Positions 1 through 12,639 of a stretch of DNA of 64,000 bases are shown one piece after another. Origin of the DNA: Pholis gunnellus (lineage: Eukaryota; Chordata; Actinopteri; Perciformes; Pholidae). The stretch is from contig OU342807.1 in assembly GCA_910591455.2 (NCBI GenBank), forward strand, positions 17,498,623 to 17,562,622, given 5' to 3'. Position numbers and translations under genes: made by a program. Below the pieces are notes generated by a model that worked only from the letters and a program-made list of their open reading frames with translations, ran no database searches and was not told the origin of the DNA. Position 1 is the stretch's first letter, and each line of letters opens with the position of its first letter.

Positions 1-165
1 AAAACCAAAATGCAATTCAGCTGCAAAGAGCTAAGACATGCGCCATTGTTCATCATAATATGGAAACCACCACTTTGCTGACACTTTTGTTTTGACGAAA
101 GCCTCAATGAAGTATTGGATTGTGCTTACATGCTATTTTTCTCTCTTGTGTGGCTTGCTATACAG

Positions 166-3100
166 ACCCGCATCCTAGTGACCCACGGGATGAGCTTCCT
201 GCCACAGGCTGACCTCATCCTCGTCCTAGGAGATGGAGAAATCACAGAGAGTGGCTCCTACCAGGAGCTCCTAAGCCGCCATGGCGCCTTTGCTGAGTTC
301 ATTCACACATTTGCCAGCACGGAGCGAAAAGAGAGTGCCATACAGAGAGGTGAGAAACATTCTGTTAAAAGATGACCATACAAATAAAAGTCAGCGTGTG
401 CAGAAAGGAGGACTTCTGTGTTATAGACATCAGTCAAAAGATGAATAATCCCAATTTAAAACCCCCAAAAATGTCCCTTTCTTGAAGCTGGTTCCAGGAG
501 GTCCAATGCTCGTCTCAGCATGGTGGACTTCATGCCGTTCTCCAGAGACCTGTCACAGGAGCAGCTCATTGGGTGTGTAAACAAACGTGTAAACTGCAAA
601 TTTGTGATAAAGATGTTTGGCATCCCAAGCCTGACCTCTGGCCTCTCCATATCCTGCAGGGGTGACACCACGAATACCAACCTGCAGAATATGGAGCCCG
701 TGTCTGAAACAGACCAGGAACAGGTACCAGAGGACTTGGGCAAGCTAACTGAGGCTGACAAGGCCCGCACTGGAAGGGTAAGTCTGAAAACGGCTTTTGA
801 CTCCACCTCCATTGGTGTGGAATTAGGCATAAGTGGCCCAGAAATAAGTTATTGCAAGTTTAATGAACATAAAACATAAAATAGTTTGATATAATGATCA
901 TCTAATTCCTTGAGATTGACGGTACATTTTGTGTTGTTCTACATCAGGTGCGGTTGGCGATGTACAAGAAGTACTTCAAGACCATCGGCTTGGCCATCAT
1001 CATTCCCATCGTCTTCCTGTACGCTTTTCAGCAGGGCGCCTCATTGGCCTACAACTACTGGCTGAGCGTGTGGGCTGACGACCCGATTGTTAATGGCACC
1101 CAGATCGACACAGACCTGAAATTGACCGTGTTTGGTGCGCTTGGCTTTGTGCAAGGTCAGTTAGAGAGCTTTAGGAATCCTCACGGCTCAAACAAATGAA
1201 GAGTCGACACCGGTTTGTTGATGTTCGACTCTGACGTGATCAAACATCTTTCCCCTCTCTTCAGGTATTGCCATCTTTGGTACGACTGTCGCCATCTCCC
1301 TCTGCGGAATCATCGCCTCTCGCCACTTGCACATGGACCTGCTGATCAACGTGCTGCGTTCTCCGATGTCTTTCTTTGAGTGCACGCCCAGCGGCAACCT
1401 ACTCAACCGCTTTGCCAAAGAGATCGACGCCATCGACTGCATGGTCCCCGACGGCTTGAAGATGATGCTGAGCTACGTCTTCAAACTCATGGAGGTCTGC
1501 ATCATTGTGCTGATCGCGATGCCATTTGCAGCCGTGATCATCCTGCCACTCGCTTTCCTTTACGCCTTTGTCCAGGTACATTTTCCCCCCAACATTTCAA
1601 CTCACCACAAATTATTTTTGAGAGTTTTATGTTCAAGGCGGCTCAGCAAGAGCTGGGTTCCATTACAGTGTGTTACTGGAAGGCTCCAAAACCAACCCTG
1701 CTGATTTTGCCATTCACTTGTGTTTTGTTCCCCCACGTGCTGACATAGATGTTACACACATTCACTATGAATTATGGGAAAGCCCTCAGTACTCCCTCTT
1801 GTTTTCACTCATTAAACTTGTGTTTTACTTTTCCACTGTGGGCTACAGAGCTTCTACGTCGCCACATCCTGTCAGCTGCGGAGGCTGGAAGCTGTGAGCC
1901 GCTCGCCCATCTACACCCACTTCAACGAGACGGTGCAGGGCGCCAGCGTGATCCGGGCCTTTGGCGAGCAGTCCAGGTTCATTCTGCAGGCTAATAAGAG
2001 GGTCGACTTCAATCAGACCGCCTACTTCCCTAGATTTGTGGCCACCCGGTGAGATTATGTGATGATTATAATGTGCATTCATTTCATTTATGCATCGCTC
2101 AGTTACAGTTCATGAGGGTTAGTGTTGATTCAAAGCAGCAACAGTTGCTGCGATTGCTTTATGTTACATGGTTACACAAAATGACTTCTGGCTTTAGCAA
2201 TAAGGACACATTTTGGTAGTTGACTGCCCACAGCTGAGCTAAATCAATATTACATCCACAGGTGGCTGGCAGTCAATCTGGAGTTTGTCGGTAATGGTGT
2301 GGTCTTAGCTGCTGCCATTCTCTCTGTGATGGGAAAAGGCACCCTGAGCCCAGGCATAGTTGGTTTGGCTGTGTCACACTCCCTCCAGGTAAGAAGCTCT
2401 GCCAACAGACACGCTAACACACATTCTCACACAGCAGTTCTGGAGGTTTCCCAATACCCGACGTATTAACGTCAAAGACAGACAACTTCACACACACAGC
2501 ATTGTGGGACTGCAATTGGAGGTTAAACTGGAGAAAGTGGAATATAAATGCATTGCTTTGCTCAATCAGCAAATGCATTTTTCAGCACAGGAAAGAATAA
2601 GATTTAAAGTAAACCTCAGTGTGTTGGATATTTTGCAGGTGACTGGAATCCTGAGTTGGATTGTGAGGGCCTGGACTGATGTGGAAAACAACATTGTGTC
2701 TGTGGAGAGGGTCAACGAGTATGCTGATACTGCTAAAGAGGTTAGTGTTCCCTCCACACCCACATAAACAAATCACAGCTCCAAACACTAAATCCAACAC
2801 TGTACAACAACAAAGGCTTTTTTTCTTCTCTACTCACCCTTTCTTATTGTCTCATTCAGGCGAGTTGGAGTATTGAAGGCAGCTCCTTGCCCCTGGCCTG
2901 GCCCCAGAGAGGCACTATTGAGTTCCAGGACTACGGGCTGCAGTACCGTAAAGGACTTGAGTTGGCTCTGAAGGGCATCACCTTACAAATTCACGAAAGA
3001 GAGAGGGTGAGTCATCTTGTGGGATAAAAATATTTGTACCCGTCTTAAGCCTGGATGGTTTAAATTGCTTGAATTATGTTATACATACATTCTGACTAAA

Positions 3101-4580
3101 AACCTGTTTTTCAGGTTGGAATTGTGGGTCGGACAGGAGCGGGGAAGTCCTCTCTTGCCCTGGGAATCTTCAGGATCTTGGAGGCAGCAAAGGGAAAGAT
3201 CTTTATAGATGGAGTCAACATCGCCGACATCGGACTCCATGACCTCAGATCACGCATTACTATCATTCCTCAGGTGCGACAGTAGTAATAACAGAATCTG
3301 AGCCTTGGCTTTCATCATATAAACTGTTTGCAATAGCTGCAATCCGTATCCAATGGAGAATAAGACATTCTAAATTATAATAATTGTGTTACCAGTCTGG
3401 ACCGTGTGTTTCGATGAATAACATCTGCTGTCCTCTCTCCCAGGACCCTGTGCTGTTCTCAGGCTCCCTCCGAATGAACCTCGACCCATTTGACATCTAC
3501 ACAGATGAGGAGGTGTGGAGGTCACTGGAGCTCTCTCACCTCAAAAACTTTATCTCTAATCTGCCTGACAAACTCAACCATGAATGCTCAGAGGGAGGAG
3601 AAAACCTCAGGTATACAGATACGACTCATTGTACTGTATATAAACCACTACCCATTGTCCCCATTGTCAGTAAACCAACTTTATTACAGAGATATCCGCA
3701 CAAAGTTTCATGATACAGGACAGAATCTGATATGTGATTCGATCCCTCTCCTTTGTCTGTGTAGTCTGGGTCAGCGTCAGCTGGTGTGTCTGGCCAGGGC
3801 CTTGCTGAGAAAAACCAAGATCCTGGTTTTGGACGAGGCGACAGCTGCGGTGGACCTGGAGACAGACACGCTCATCCAGTCCACAATTCGCACACAGTTT
3901 GCAGACTGCACCGTCCTGACCGTTGCTCATCGCCTGAACACCATCATGGACTACACCAGGTACATTATAATCTACTAAGTGGTCGATATTTTGGGGTATT
4001 TAGTGGACTGACATAAAACTAATCAATGATTAGTTGGATTATTAATCAGTCATTTTAAGAAGTTTTCAAGTAAAATACCAAATATTTGATGGTTACAGCT
4101 TCTCCAACGTGGGGATTTGCTGCTTTAATGTTTTTCATATCACTGTAACTTAAATACCTTTGGACTATTTTTACTGTTGGTCAGACAAAATAAGCAATGT
4201 ACGGCATTACTTTGGACTCTGGGAACCTGTAATGGGCACATGTCATTATATGACAGTTTATAAACAAAATAATGAATGAAAGTTAAGTTAAATTAAGACA
4301 TTCATTCTTAATTGCAGCCCTACAACCCACATTAACCGTATACTAATCACAGTTATAGGCCTAGACAACCAAAAATCCACAGCTTTACTACACATATAAA
4401 TGTTAGATCAGGTGTATAAAAATAAATGCTATAACTAAAAGCCATCTTCCTCCTTTTTTGCCGCTTCACAGAGTGATCGTCATGGACAGAGGCCAAATTT
4501 CAGAGATGGACTCTCCAGCCAACCTGATCGCACAGCGGGGACAGTTCTACCGAATGTGCCGGGAAGCTGGGCTGGTCTAA
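166..4580 (+). CDS. abcc6: ABCC6-type multidrug-resistance-associated ABC transporter, C-terminal half (5' part lies outside the window)
   Basis: Thirteen in-frame exons encode the last 703 residues: 166-349, 488-572, 660-777, 948-1155, 1265-1575, 1849-2048, 2262-2388, 2639-2740, 2860-3006, 3115-3273, 3444-3610, 3765-3959 and 4472-4580 (stop 4578-4580). All junctions are GT-AG and in phase. The order is end of NBD1 (TRILVTHGMSFLPQ), an acidic linker, the second membrane domain (YNYWLSVWADDPIVNGTQ, then SPMSFFECTPSGNLLNRF) and NBD2. NBD2 shows Walker A GRTGAGKSS (about 3127-3153), signature LSLGQRQ, Walker B ILVLDEA and H-loop TVAHR. The family are membrane ATPases that export organic anions; in mammals ABCC6 mediates ATP release and ABCC1 exports glutathione conjugates. 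ABCC6 is favoured over ABCC1 by SCQLRRLE, FVGNGVVLAAA, WADDP and LRSRITIIPQDP, and by its strand relative to cep20. Some NBD2 stretches are equally ABCC1-like. Family is certain; the paralogue call is about 80 percent. Confidence 0.9.
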
Positions 4581-5832
4581 GTCTTCAATGGGCTTCGTAC
4601 TACGGAGCCGGTGTCCAGGTGTACAGACGTGGCATCTTATTTGTGTGGCTCTGCAAGCACACGTAAAATCGTGCCATTCCATCCAAGCTTTGTGGCAGCT
4701 CGAAGCTCCTCTCCATGAGGGCATTGTCAATGAATCTCAAGAGCAGCTGCTGACGCAGTCCTTATATGTTGGTTTTTAACACACAGACATGCTGTCCAAA
4801 AGACATTATTAACCTCCGATGATGAACATTCAGAAGAAAGCTACAGTGGATTGTTGAGAGTCTCCAAGCTTTAAATATTGTACATAGAGTAGTGGAGTCA
4901 GTTCATTCAATGTAGAGATTAAACCCAGAGCTACAAACTAAGACTATATCAAATCTTAAGGATTTATATTCTCTTTTTGAATGGGAGCTATAGTATTTTT
5001 GTAGTTTTGTAAGTGTTATAAAGCACGTGATATATTTTCTGATGTTGTCTCAGGCTTAAACGATGTTTACTCGTTTGTTTGTTTTTTAGCCTTGTATACC
5101 AAGAAAGAGGCAATTTTGTAATTGTAAACTGATAGAAGGTTATTTCGTCTTCTTGCCCCAGAAACTGGGACAGGAAATACTCTGACACACTAACCTTCAA
5201 AAGGTTCACCATGGCAAACGCAGAGGAAGCGAGCTTTTAACTGCCTTCAAAATCTGAGCTGGAAGCAGCCAATGTGGAGTTTTTATATGTCAGGGAAAAG
5301 AGGAAAACATTGAAGTGAGCCAAGACATAAGCAATCTACCAACTATGTTGTGGCTGTTGTTTATTTCTGTCAAAGTCAACACATAAAAAGAGTCAATAGA
5401 GACCTTGCTGGTCGGATTCAACCTGACGCCGGTAGTGAAAACCACCATGAATGAAGAGAATGCCTCTTCAAAACAATGGTGATGGATCTCTGTGTGATTG
5501 TCACTCTGCCTCCACCACACAACTCCGGCCATATGCAGAGAAGTATTGTGCTTATGGTGCTGACATGACAGACTGTAAATAGTCCACGTTGACCGTTAGT
5601 CTCGATTCAAAGAAAGAACCCTATGAACTTTTTAAAGAGGCATTCACTGTTTTTGTCTTACTGGTTTAGACAATATATTGTAAGAGGAATCCTATTTATG
5701 TCATATGACAAAATGTATTAAGTGTCCTTAAGATTTTGGATTATATTATATTTATACTTTTTATAACAAGTTTGTTCATTTTTTTCACTTTTACTGTTAA
5801 TATACTGTCTCGTTCCATAAATCATGCTGAAT

Positions 5833-5916
5833 AATAAAATGTTATTTGAGTCTACAATGTCTTCATGCTTGAATTCATGTCCCTGCAAATGAGTGTTTGG
5901 GGAAAATATCAATAAA
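5833..5916 (+). terminator. Candidate poly(A) signals of the abcc6-like gene
   Basis: AATAAA occurs at 5833-5838 and again at 5911-5916, about 1.25 and 1.33 kb after the stop codon. Either could end the 3' UTR; the second lies only 175 bases before the cep20 start codon. Confidence 0.5.
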
Positions 5917-6025
5917 CGGGGGACGTAAATCTTTTTTTACAATCTTATTACACTGATGAGGAGCACGCATGGCAGATTGGATGTAATGTTTGGGGGTCTC
6001 ATTGAGTTGAAGTTACACATCCCCG

Positions 6026-6039
6026 TCACTAGATGGCAG
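6026..6039 (+). promoter_or_regulatory. CTCF-like motif just upstream of cep20
   Basis: TCACTAGATGGCAG differs by one base from the core CTCF consensus CCASYAGRKGGCRS. It lies about 50 bases before the cep20 ATG, so it falls in the probable promoter or 5' UTR. Occupancy is inferred from the motif only. Confidence 0.35.
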
Positions 6040-6091
6040 AAGTGTATGTTGTGAACAGTGGCAGACAAGACGGTTGTTTACACTTGTTGCA

Positions 6092-7505
6092 ATGGCGACC
6101 ATCACTGAACTGAAGTGTGGTAAGCGCTCACTATCATTTGTCTAACGTTACTTATTATATCCTTAAAATCAAACTGGAATAGATACACGACACGTGATTT
6201 TGCTGCGCGTGCTAGTCAAATTGTTGTTAACACCGGTAAGCTAACGTTAGCTCGTTTGTATCAGTCTCCATTCAAAAACCCAACAGCGGTGATAGCTAAG
6301 CGAGCAGTTTGTCCGCAGTTTGACACCATAAAGTGACCCAATGTTAAATCTACTAGTATGTAAATACAACCTATGTGCCACGCAAGTCTTGTTTTTTATG
6401 GATTTTACACACAAGCTCGCCAACTTCTAACACGTAACGTTAACCATGTTTACGGTACGTTTGTCCTGGCAGAGGACGTTCGTAGGAACACATGATAAAG
6501 TAATCCCGTAATGTCTTAGCCGTGAGGGACACGCTGGAGTCCCGTGGTGTGCTGGGCCAGCTGAAGGCTCGTATCCGGGCAGAGGTGTTCAGCGCCCTGG
6601 ATGACCAGCGTGAAGCTCGTCCGCCGCTGTGCCACGAAAACCTGCTCATCAACGAGCTCATCCGGGAGTACCTGGAGTTCAACCAGTACAGACACACCGC
6701 ATCCGTGCTGACAGCAGGTGGGTGGAGAAGATTAAAGTTGCAGCACAACTAGTGTCTTCTTTACAAACGGTGGGGGAACAGTAGAGGAAGGCTTTATGCA
6801 AAAGCAGCAGATTAAAGTCTCTTATTTAGATTGTTTAACTTGAAACATAATCAGTGACTATTGTAGAGCAAAGTGCACAACTTCTAAACTCAGCTGTGTT
6901 TGTTTTCTCAGAATCAGGTCAACCTGATGTTCCTTTGGACAGACAGTTCTTGGCGAATGAGCTGAAAGTCACAGAGGATGCAAGCTCCAAGTCTGTGTAA
7001 GTGCTGAACCGTCTGCTGTCCAACAAGCACTTTCTGGTGCAATTATGTTATAACCAACATGTTCCAATTTGAAATTCCTCGAGCGCTTCCATAATTTCAG
7101 TATGTCACTGCTTTGGAAAGCTTAGAATATTTGCAGTCTGGCTTATGTCGCTTATATGTTTCTTTTCACTTCTCTCTGTCTGCCATCAGGGAAAACTGAA
7201 AAATACATAATTGTAATAATTACTGGTAAGTCTTTTGGATAGAGAGTGTACCAATGTAACCAAAATGACCTGGGTTTTATGGCCCCGGGGTCAACCCATT
7301 TTCTCTCACTCTGCCTTTGCTAAAAAATAAAAAATGTTTACTACAAGTTACATTTCTTTACATTTACTTTTCCAGACCTCTCCTCTACGGCTTGATGTGC
7401 CACTTCGTGAACAGCAGTGATACTGGTGGAAAGGTGTTTCTGCGGGGGGCCTCTCTGCCTGCTGCTGCTACTGCCAGCAACACTGGACCTGGACCTGAGG
7501 CCTAA
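6092..7505 (+). CDS. cep20: Centrosomal protein 20 (FOPNL/FOR20), complete
   Basis: Four exons, 6092-6119, 6520-6717, 6912-6996 and 7376-7505, give a 146-residue protein beginning MATITELK. It follows human CEP20 closely through GVLGQLKARIRAEVF, HENLLINELIREYLEF and VPLDRQFL, which covers the LisH dimerisation motif (about residues 45-80). The C-terminus diverges after PLLYG and ends NTGPGPEA, so the protein is about 28 residues shorter than the 174-residue human form and lacks its basic tail. The family acts at centriolar satellites and basal bodies in ciliogenesis. All introns are GT-AG and phases agree. The gene sits between the transporter and myh11 on the same strand, as expected from 16p13.11 synteny. 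A possible extra exon in intron 3 is listed separately. Confidence 0.93.
7190..7225 (+). other. Candidate poison or alternative exon in cep20 intron 3
   Basis: A long pyrimidine tract ending in CAG (to 7189) and a perfect GTAAGT donor (from 7226) bracket 36 bases. Joined to exon 3 they would add Val-Glu-Asn and then an in-frame TGA, truncating the protein before PLLYG. This is splice-signal evidence only. Confidence 0.35.
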
Positions 7506-7858
7506 AAGGAGGGACTAAAAAGAAGCCTTTACAGACTCTTTAAGTGACCGAATCTTCTTGTTCATAGTGTTTCACTGTATTTCCACCTGAGTGTATTCTA
7601 CAGGCATTACAGCGTGGACTATAGGAATTCTGCTGATACAAATGCTGAAATTCTTTGTGTTGATTCGTGCCAATGATCCCAGATGGCCTTTTTTGTTTGG
7701 CTTTGAATATCTGGTCATGGTGGTACTGCTTGCATTAATCCACGTTTCTCACTTTCTTAATAGTTCAAGCTAAAAAGTTGAGATAGCGTTCCTTGATGTC
7801 TTCTCTATTTTAATTCACAAATGTTTTATACTTTCATATTGTCTTTCTGTTGTCTAAA

Positions 7859-7864
7859 ATTAAA
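7859..7864 (+). terminator. Candidate poly(A) signal of cep20
   Basis: ATTAAA, the commonest variant signal, lies about 350 bases after the stop codon in an AT-rich stretch. No AATAAA is seen nearer. Confidence 0.4.
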
Positions 7865-8595
7865 TGTTTTATATGTATTTGCTTCGTTGAATCAAAACAT
7901 TTGTGTGAGTGCTATTTAATTGGCTACCACATGGTGGCAGCCTCTCCTTAAACAAGGATGAAGACTGCTGTTGCTGAAGCCTCATAGCCTCTATCTATGT
8001 GGCATTGTGCATAAAGACGAGTACTCTAACATTAATATGGTGGTTAGAGGGATTTTACTACATAATGTTAGTTCAACATTATGAAGATATGTAATTAACT
8101 CTTTATTTTAAACTTTTGTAAAGTGTATCGCTTGTAATCACAACTGTATTTGCAGGTACAGTTGGTACTTTTGAGCATTAGCTTTCTGCAGTGCAGTTCA
8201 TCACAGCACAGTTTAAATGGAGGTTTCTAAATTCACACTAAGCTACTTTCCTGTTATTGTCTTCACATTGTGGCACTCATTGTGTCGGTCTGTGCAGCCA
8301 AACCCACGTTGCCCCAGCTCCAGTACTACTCCTCCAAAATATGCTCCAAATATGTTTTATATAGCTACGCTCCTGCTCGTTCACCTCTTTTGCTGTGTCT
8401 GCAGCTTATAGTGAGTGGGACAGTGAAGTCGTCATGGCCTCCTTTCAGCCACTCATAAAATATAAATCAACAAAAGTACGTATACAATAAAGGAACAAGA
8501 CGTACAAAGAACAACCACCGTAATGTGGCCCGTGCTGGACACACAAACATCTCCCGCAACAAGCCAATACTCTTTGCATCTCACTTCCTCTCTCG

Positions 8596-8605
8596 CCATT
8601 TATGG
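8596..8605. promoter_or_regulatory. CArG box (SRF site) upstream of myh11
   Basis: CCATTTATGG is a perfect CC(A/T)6GG match about 3.3 kb before the probable first exon of myh11. SRF with myocardin is known to activate SM-MHC through such boxes; use of this one is inferred. Confidence 0.4.
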
Positions 8606-10304
8606 GAACTTGATGCTCTTATCTCACACGACTTAAAGCCCTGAGTTTCTGGAACTGATTATCTGCGGAGGCCAGCCGTCTATTTCCCAGCCTCATTACT
8701 GAAGCTGGGCACTTAGTTGAATATAATCCATGTCTAAATTATTTTTAGGTTTTGGAAGTCAACTTTTCCTGTCTCCTCGACCATATCTGCGTCTCACAGT
8801 CTTGATTGTAGAGGCTTTGATAGATGAGATCACATAGCTCTCAAATAAGCTCATTGACAGAATCAGGTCATAATGTCCCGCACACTGTGTATTTTACTGA
8901 ATTTACCCGTGCCTCTGATAAGTGTGAGTTGCTCGCTGTAATGACGAAATGTAACCATCAGCGAAGCTTTTTGCAACAAGATGTAATGCGCACTTAACTT
9001 TATACAGTGTCCTAGTTTATTGCTTCTTAGTCCAATTAGAAACCATGTGTTGTTGAGTGCATGTGCAGTCACAGCGAGCCTCATCTGGGACATTTGATTT
9101 CACATTGCTCCCTTGGAGCAAACATTTATTTGCCCTTAAAGGCTTGTTGCCCTGAGGCGCCTAGTTTATTGGCACCGCATATCAGCGTTCCCTTGAAAAT
9201 GGCTATATAAGCGGAGGAAGTTGAACAATGGCACATGATTATTCAATTGGCAGGTTGCCCTATAATAGGTAGCATTTCTGCTGCACTGTATAAATTAGTG
9301 GTGTGTAAAAGAGACAGCTGTATAAATACTACTGAATGCAGCGGTCTTTTGACTGCAGCAGAGTGAACCGATGTTTGCCCCTGTGCTCAAATTAGAAAGC
9401 AACTGCATTCCACGAGGGTCAAACATATCCATAAACATATTTTCTCTCCAATAGATGGCCATCTATGGACATGAAGGTGAAGAAAAAACATTAAACGTAC
9501 TGTATGTAAGAGATCTCTGCAAGTCCACGTTGCTTTTATTGCTTATTTATTCTATCACATTGTGTTGAAGAACAGTCCACATATACGCTGTCAACTGTTG
9601 CCATTGTGGCTGGTTTAGCTGTGAGTGGTGAACCGCATTAATGGGAGTCATGGAACTTCAGTCATTTGTTGCATAAGTTTACTTGCAATCGTGCACAACA
9701 GATAAAATCAATATTTCATTTAGATTTAGTCTAATGAGTCTAATTTTGATTCACTGACTACTGAGTTAACCACTCTTCGCCCAGTCTTTTTATCCATGTC
9801 CTCTCCCACCCACTTTTCATAGGCTTACACATTGCTCTGAGGGATTGTTTAGAGACTATTCTTTGTCTCAGACAACTAGGGGAAGAGAAATGTACTGGCC
9901 GAAGTTTAGGACGGACTCATTTTGTCAGCACACAGTGCCCCCATACTTTCACATGAACCCTTCCTTGCATGGATCCCCGTACATCACATTAAAGAGAAAT
10001 TTAGAAGTGATCTTTGTAATGATCCTACAATGTACCTGTGGGGATTAGAGAGACAAGCGTTTCATACCACAACCGGAGAAATCTACACTAGTCTTCCCCT
10101 TAGACGGAGAGAATGTTGCCTTAATGTACGATATTGATAAGCCATAAACCATTTGTGTGTCACAGGTAAAGAAACAACTTTGTTTGTTTGAACAATGCAG
10201 TTGCTGCTGGACCATATTTAGTCACTGGGGCTCGGGGTGCTTGCCTGTGCTAGACTTTGAAAGTAACACAGAAAGCTGCCGAGATTCCACACAGACCCCA
10301 CTGT

Positions 10305-10314
10305 CCTTATATGG
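10305..10314. promoter_or_regulatory. CArG box (SRF site), upstream enhancer candidate of myh11
   Basis: CCTTATATGG is a perfect CC(A/T)6GG match about 1.6 kb before the first-exon donor. A related CC-W7-GG sequence, CCTTATATAGG, follows at 10663-10673. Mammalian SM-MHC also has paired CArG boxes roughly 1 kb or more upstream of its start. Confidence 0.5.
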
Positions 10315-11779
10315 CACAGACTGCAACCTCTCTGTTCAGTGTATCTGCTGCTTTGTCTCCTCCTCGGCTCGTTCTTCAGCCCTCCCTCTGCCTTGCCTCT
10401 CAGCCTGTCTCTCTCTGAGTTTTTTAACTCTTGTTTCTCCTTCGTTAACGCCACCCCACCTCCTTGATGTTGGCCAGAGGGAGTCGGAGTTCCTCCATGT
10501 TGCTTCTTTGGTCTGTCACTAGGTTTCACACACACACACATGCATACACACACACACCTACACACATACACACACCACTAGCACAGTACCGTGTGTCTGG
10601 CATAAAACAGGCCCTAGGCTATCAACCAGCAGCTTGATTTATTGGAGCAAATAGATCGGTGTCCTTATATAGGAAGTTCCATTGGAAAGAAGCTGGAAAC
10701 AGGAGGGATGCGACGGGAGAGGGAAGGAGGGAGGTCGAGCGGTTTGTGATAGTGGAATGCATTGTGCGTAATGATAGAAGACATGCGTGGGCTGTACACA
10801 CACATTCATCTGGTAAATTATGAGTTATTTTACGGAGGGGGACCTCTCTGGAGTGGTTACAGCAAAGGGGGATTCCTGTGCTGGGGACAGCTTGCCTTAT
10901 GAGGAGTGGGAACAGATTGCACAATCTATAAACCCTACAGGGAGCTTGCAGCCACTCCGTTTTAGTTGTTGTGTCTCCATCACATTGTTGTGATGCCTTT
11001 TAGTTATTTTTTTTTAACCCATTACTTCACCTGAGATGTTATACTTTCCTGAGCACAGCAAAAGACTGTGCTAAAACGCAATATTGATGTTTTGATGGGG
11101 TTTACAAAACTTTCATGTGGAATCTATGAGGAAAAAAAAATACTCATTAGACCTTTTTCACACAAGAAACGTTAACATGTCACAGTAGCACAGGTGCAAT
11201 TAGCGACAGTAACGATGACTGAACTCCACAGTGCATCCATCGTTAATGTAATTAGTAACACCTGTGCTTCTCCTACTATGAAACTGTTACTATTACAAGT
11301 TACAAGTATACATTCAAAATGTTAACAGAGCTGAAGTACAAAGGTGTTACCAGCTAAATGTACGTAAGTACAAAAAGTACCCATTAAGCAGCACGCTGAA
11401 CCTAGCTGTGATATATTATCACATGTTCTATTAACTGATGATTATTACTGATGCATTCTCATGTAAGCAGCATTCTAAACTAATTTAATCACAATAATCC
11501 GTCATTTATGACACACTTTGCGAATCTAATATTAATCTGGAAAGAAGTAGCTCGTTAAATAAATGTAGTGGGAGTAAAAGATGTTAAATAAAGTGCAACT
11601 ATACCTTACATGTAAACACACAGACAAACATGATGTCCTTATGGAAGTGCCACTCCATTAAAAGCAGTGAGAAGGAAGCATTTACATCGTTTCCCGTTCA
11701 ATTATGTTTACTTTTTTTTTTTGGTTGTCAACATTTTATCAGCAGGACTCTACTCCATTCAACACTTCTTCATTCACAT

Positions 11780-12051
11780 CCTTCCTGCCGGGGTCCGCAG
11801 TGCGCATGTCCTCTGCCTCCTCCTGCCCCGCTAGTGGATGCTGTCTGCCGCTGGACGATGCTGGAGGGAGGAGGTTCAGCTCGTGCAGCTCCACCCTCGC
11901 GCAACTGTGCGCAGTTTAAATGGTAAGGCTCTGAATTTGACGGGTGTCATTTGGACTGTTCGCTTTTTGGAGTACCTCGTCAACGCCTGCCGCTCCAGAC
12001 GCTAACTTTCCAAACCCAAAGCTCCCCTGAACACACATTTCTTCTCGTTAT
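11780..12051 (+). other. Probable promoter and noncoding exon 1 of myh11
   Basis: Mammalian MYH11 begins with a noncoding exon separated by a long intron from the ATG exon. Here a comparatively GC-rich stretch contains two good donors, AATG|GTAAGG after 11922 and TTAT|GTGAGT after 12051, and no open frame joins the coding exons. Which donor is used and where transcription starts cannot be decided from sequence. Confidence 0.35.
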
Positions 12052-12629
12052 GTGAGTATATACGTTTCTGTAGAGTGTCGTTTTACAGGTGGTGATGCTG
12101 CAGTGCACTTGTCCAACCGCACCCCTCTACACCTTGCTAACTTAAACTGCCTTTGAAGAAGAGGAATTCAAGTTTTTTATTTTTTTTTAATGTGTTTTAA
12201 AATGATTTAAACATTGAACATGGTGCAAAGATAATTTAATAGGAATTTGACGTAGAGGTATAAAATATGTTTTAGAACAGTATCAGCTTTAGCTTATTAG
12301 CTTACATTTTTGACAGCTTGTCTATGTTTGCGATTTGCATCACTTCTTTGAAGTTACTAACTGAATAAAATGAGACCATTTGGGTCCCAAGCTGGTGCTC
12401 AGGTCTACAGTACATTATGCATTTACTTTAGTAACACTTTTAATTCATACAGAGCAACATTTGTGTATTTAATCAAGTATATAAGATAACTGGTTGTGAA
12501 CACTCTCAAAAGGTCATGCTGCATTCACTGCACCACGCTGCAGTTTATAGTAAGGAAGGAAGGGGAAGTTATGTTTGAATATCTCAGTAAAGAAATGGGT
12601 ACGACTCTAACCATGGAGTTTCCTGTTTT

Positions 12630-12639
12630 CCAAATATGG
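12630..12639. promoter_or_regulatory. Intronic CArG box
   Basis: CCAAATATGG matches CC(A/T)6GG exactly, about 0.6-0.7 kb inside intron 1 of myh11. Confidence 0.45.

Larger units (their letters stand above)
4581..6091 (+). other. abcc6 3' UTR, then short intergenic gap and cep20 5' region
   Basis: No coding exon is visible here. The stretch after the transporter stop is AT-rich and ends its likely transcript near the two poly(A) signals at 5833 and 5911. The remaining 170 bases lead into the cep20 start codon and include a CTCF-like motif. Confidence 0.6.
7880..11780. other. Intergenic region upstream of myh11, no gene seen
   Basis: No frame here has exon-like conservation or a recognisable protein. 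The region carries two perfect CArG boxes (8596 and 10305), a near-match (10663), and a short CA-rich repeat at 10531-10575. It is the natural place for distal myh11 regulatory DNA. Confidence 0.6.

Noticed and set aside
7591..7773. 60-codon hydrophobic frame after cep20
   Set aside because: It lies in the 3' UTR, has no recognisable homology, and a single AT-rich membrane-like frame of this size is expected by chance.
7927..7940. CTCF-like CCACATGGTGGCAG between cep20 and myh11
   Set aside because: Two mismatches to the core consensus make it too weak to annotate alone.
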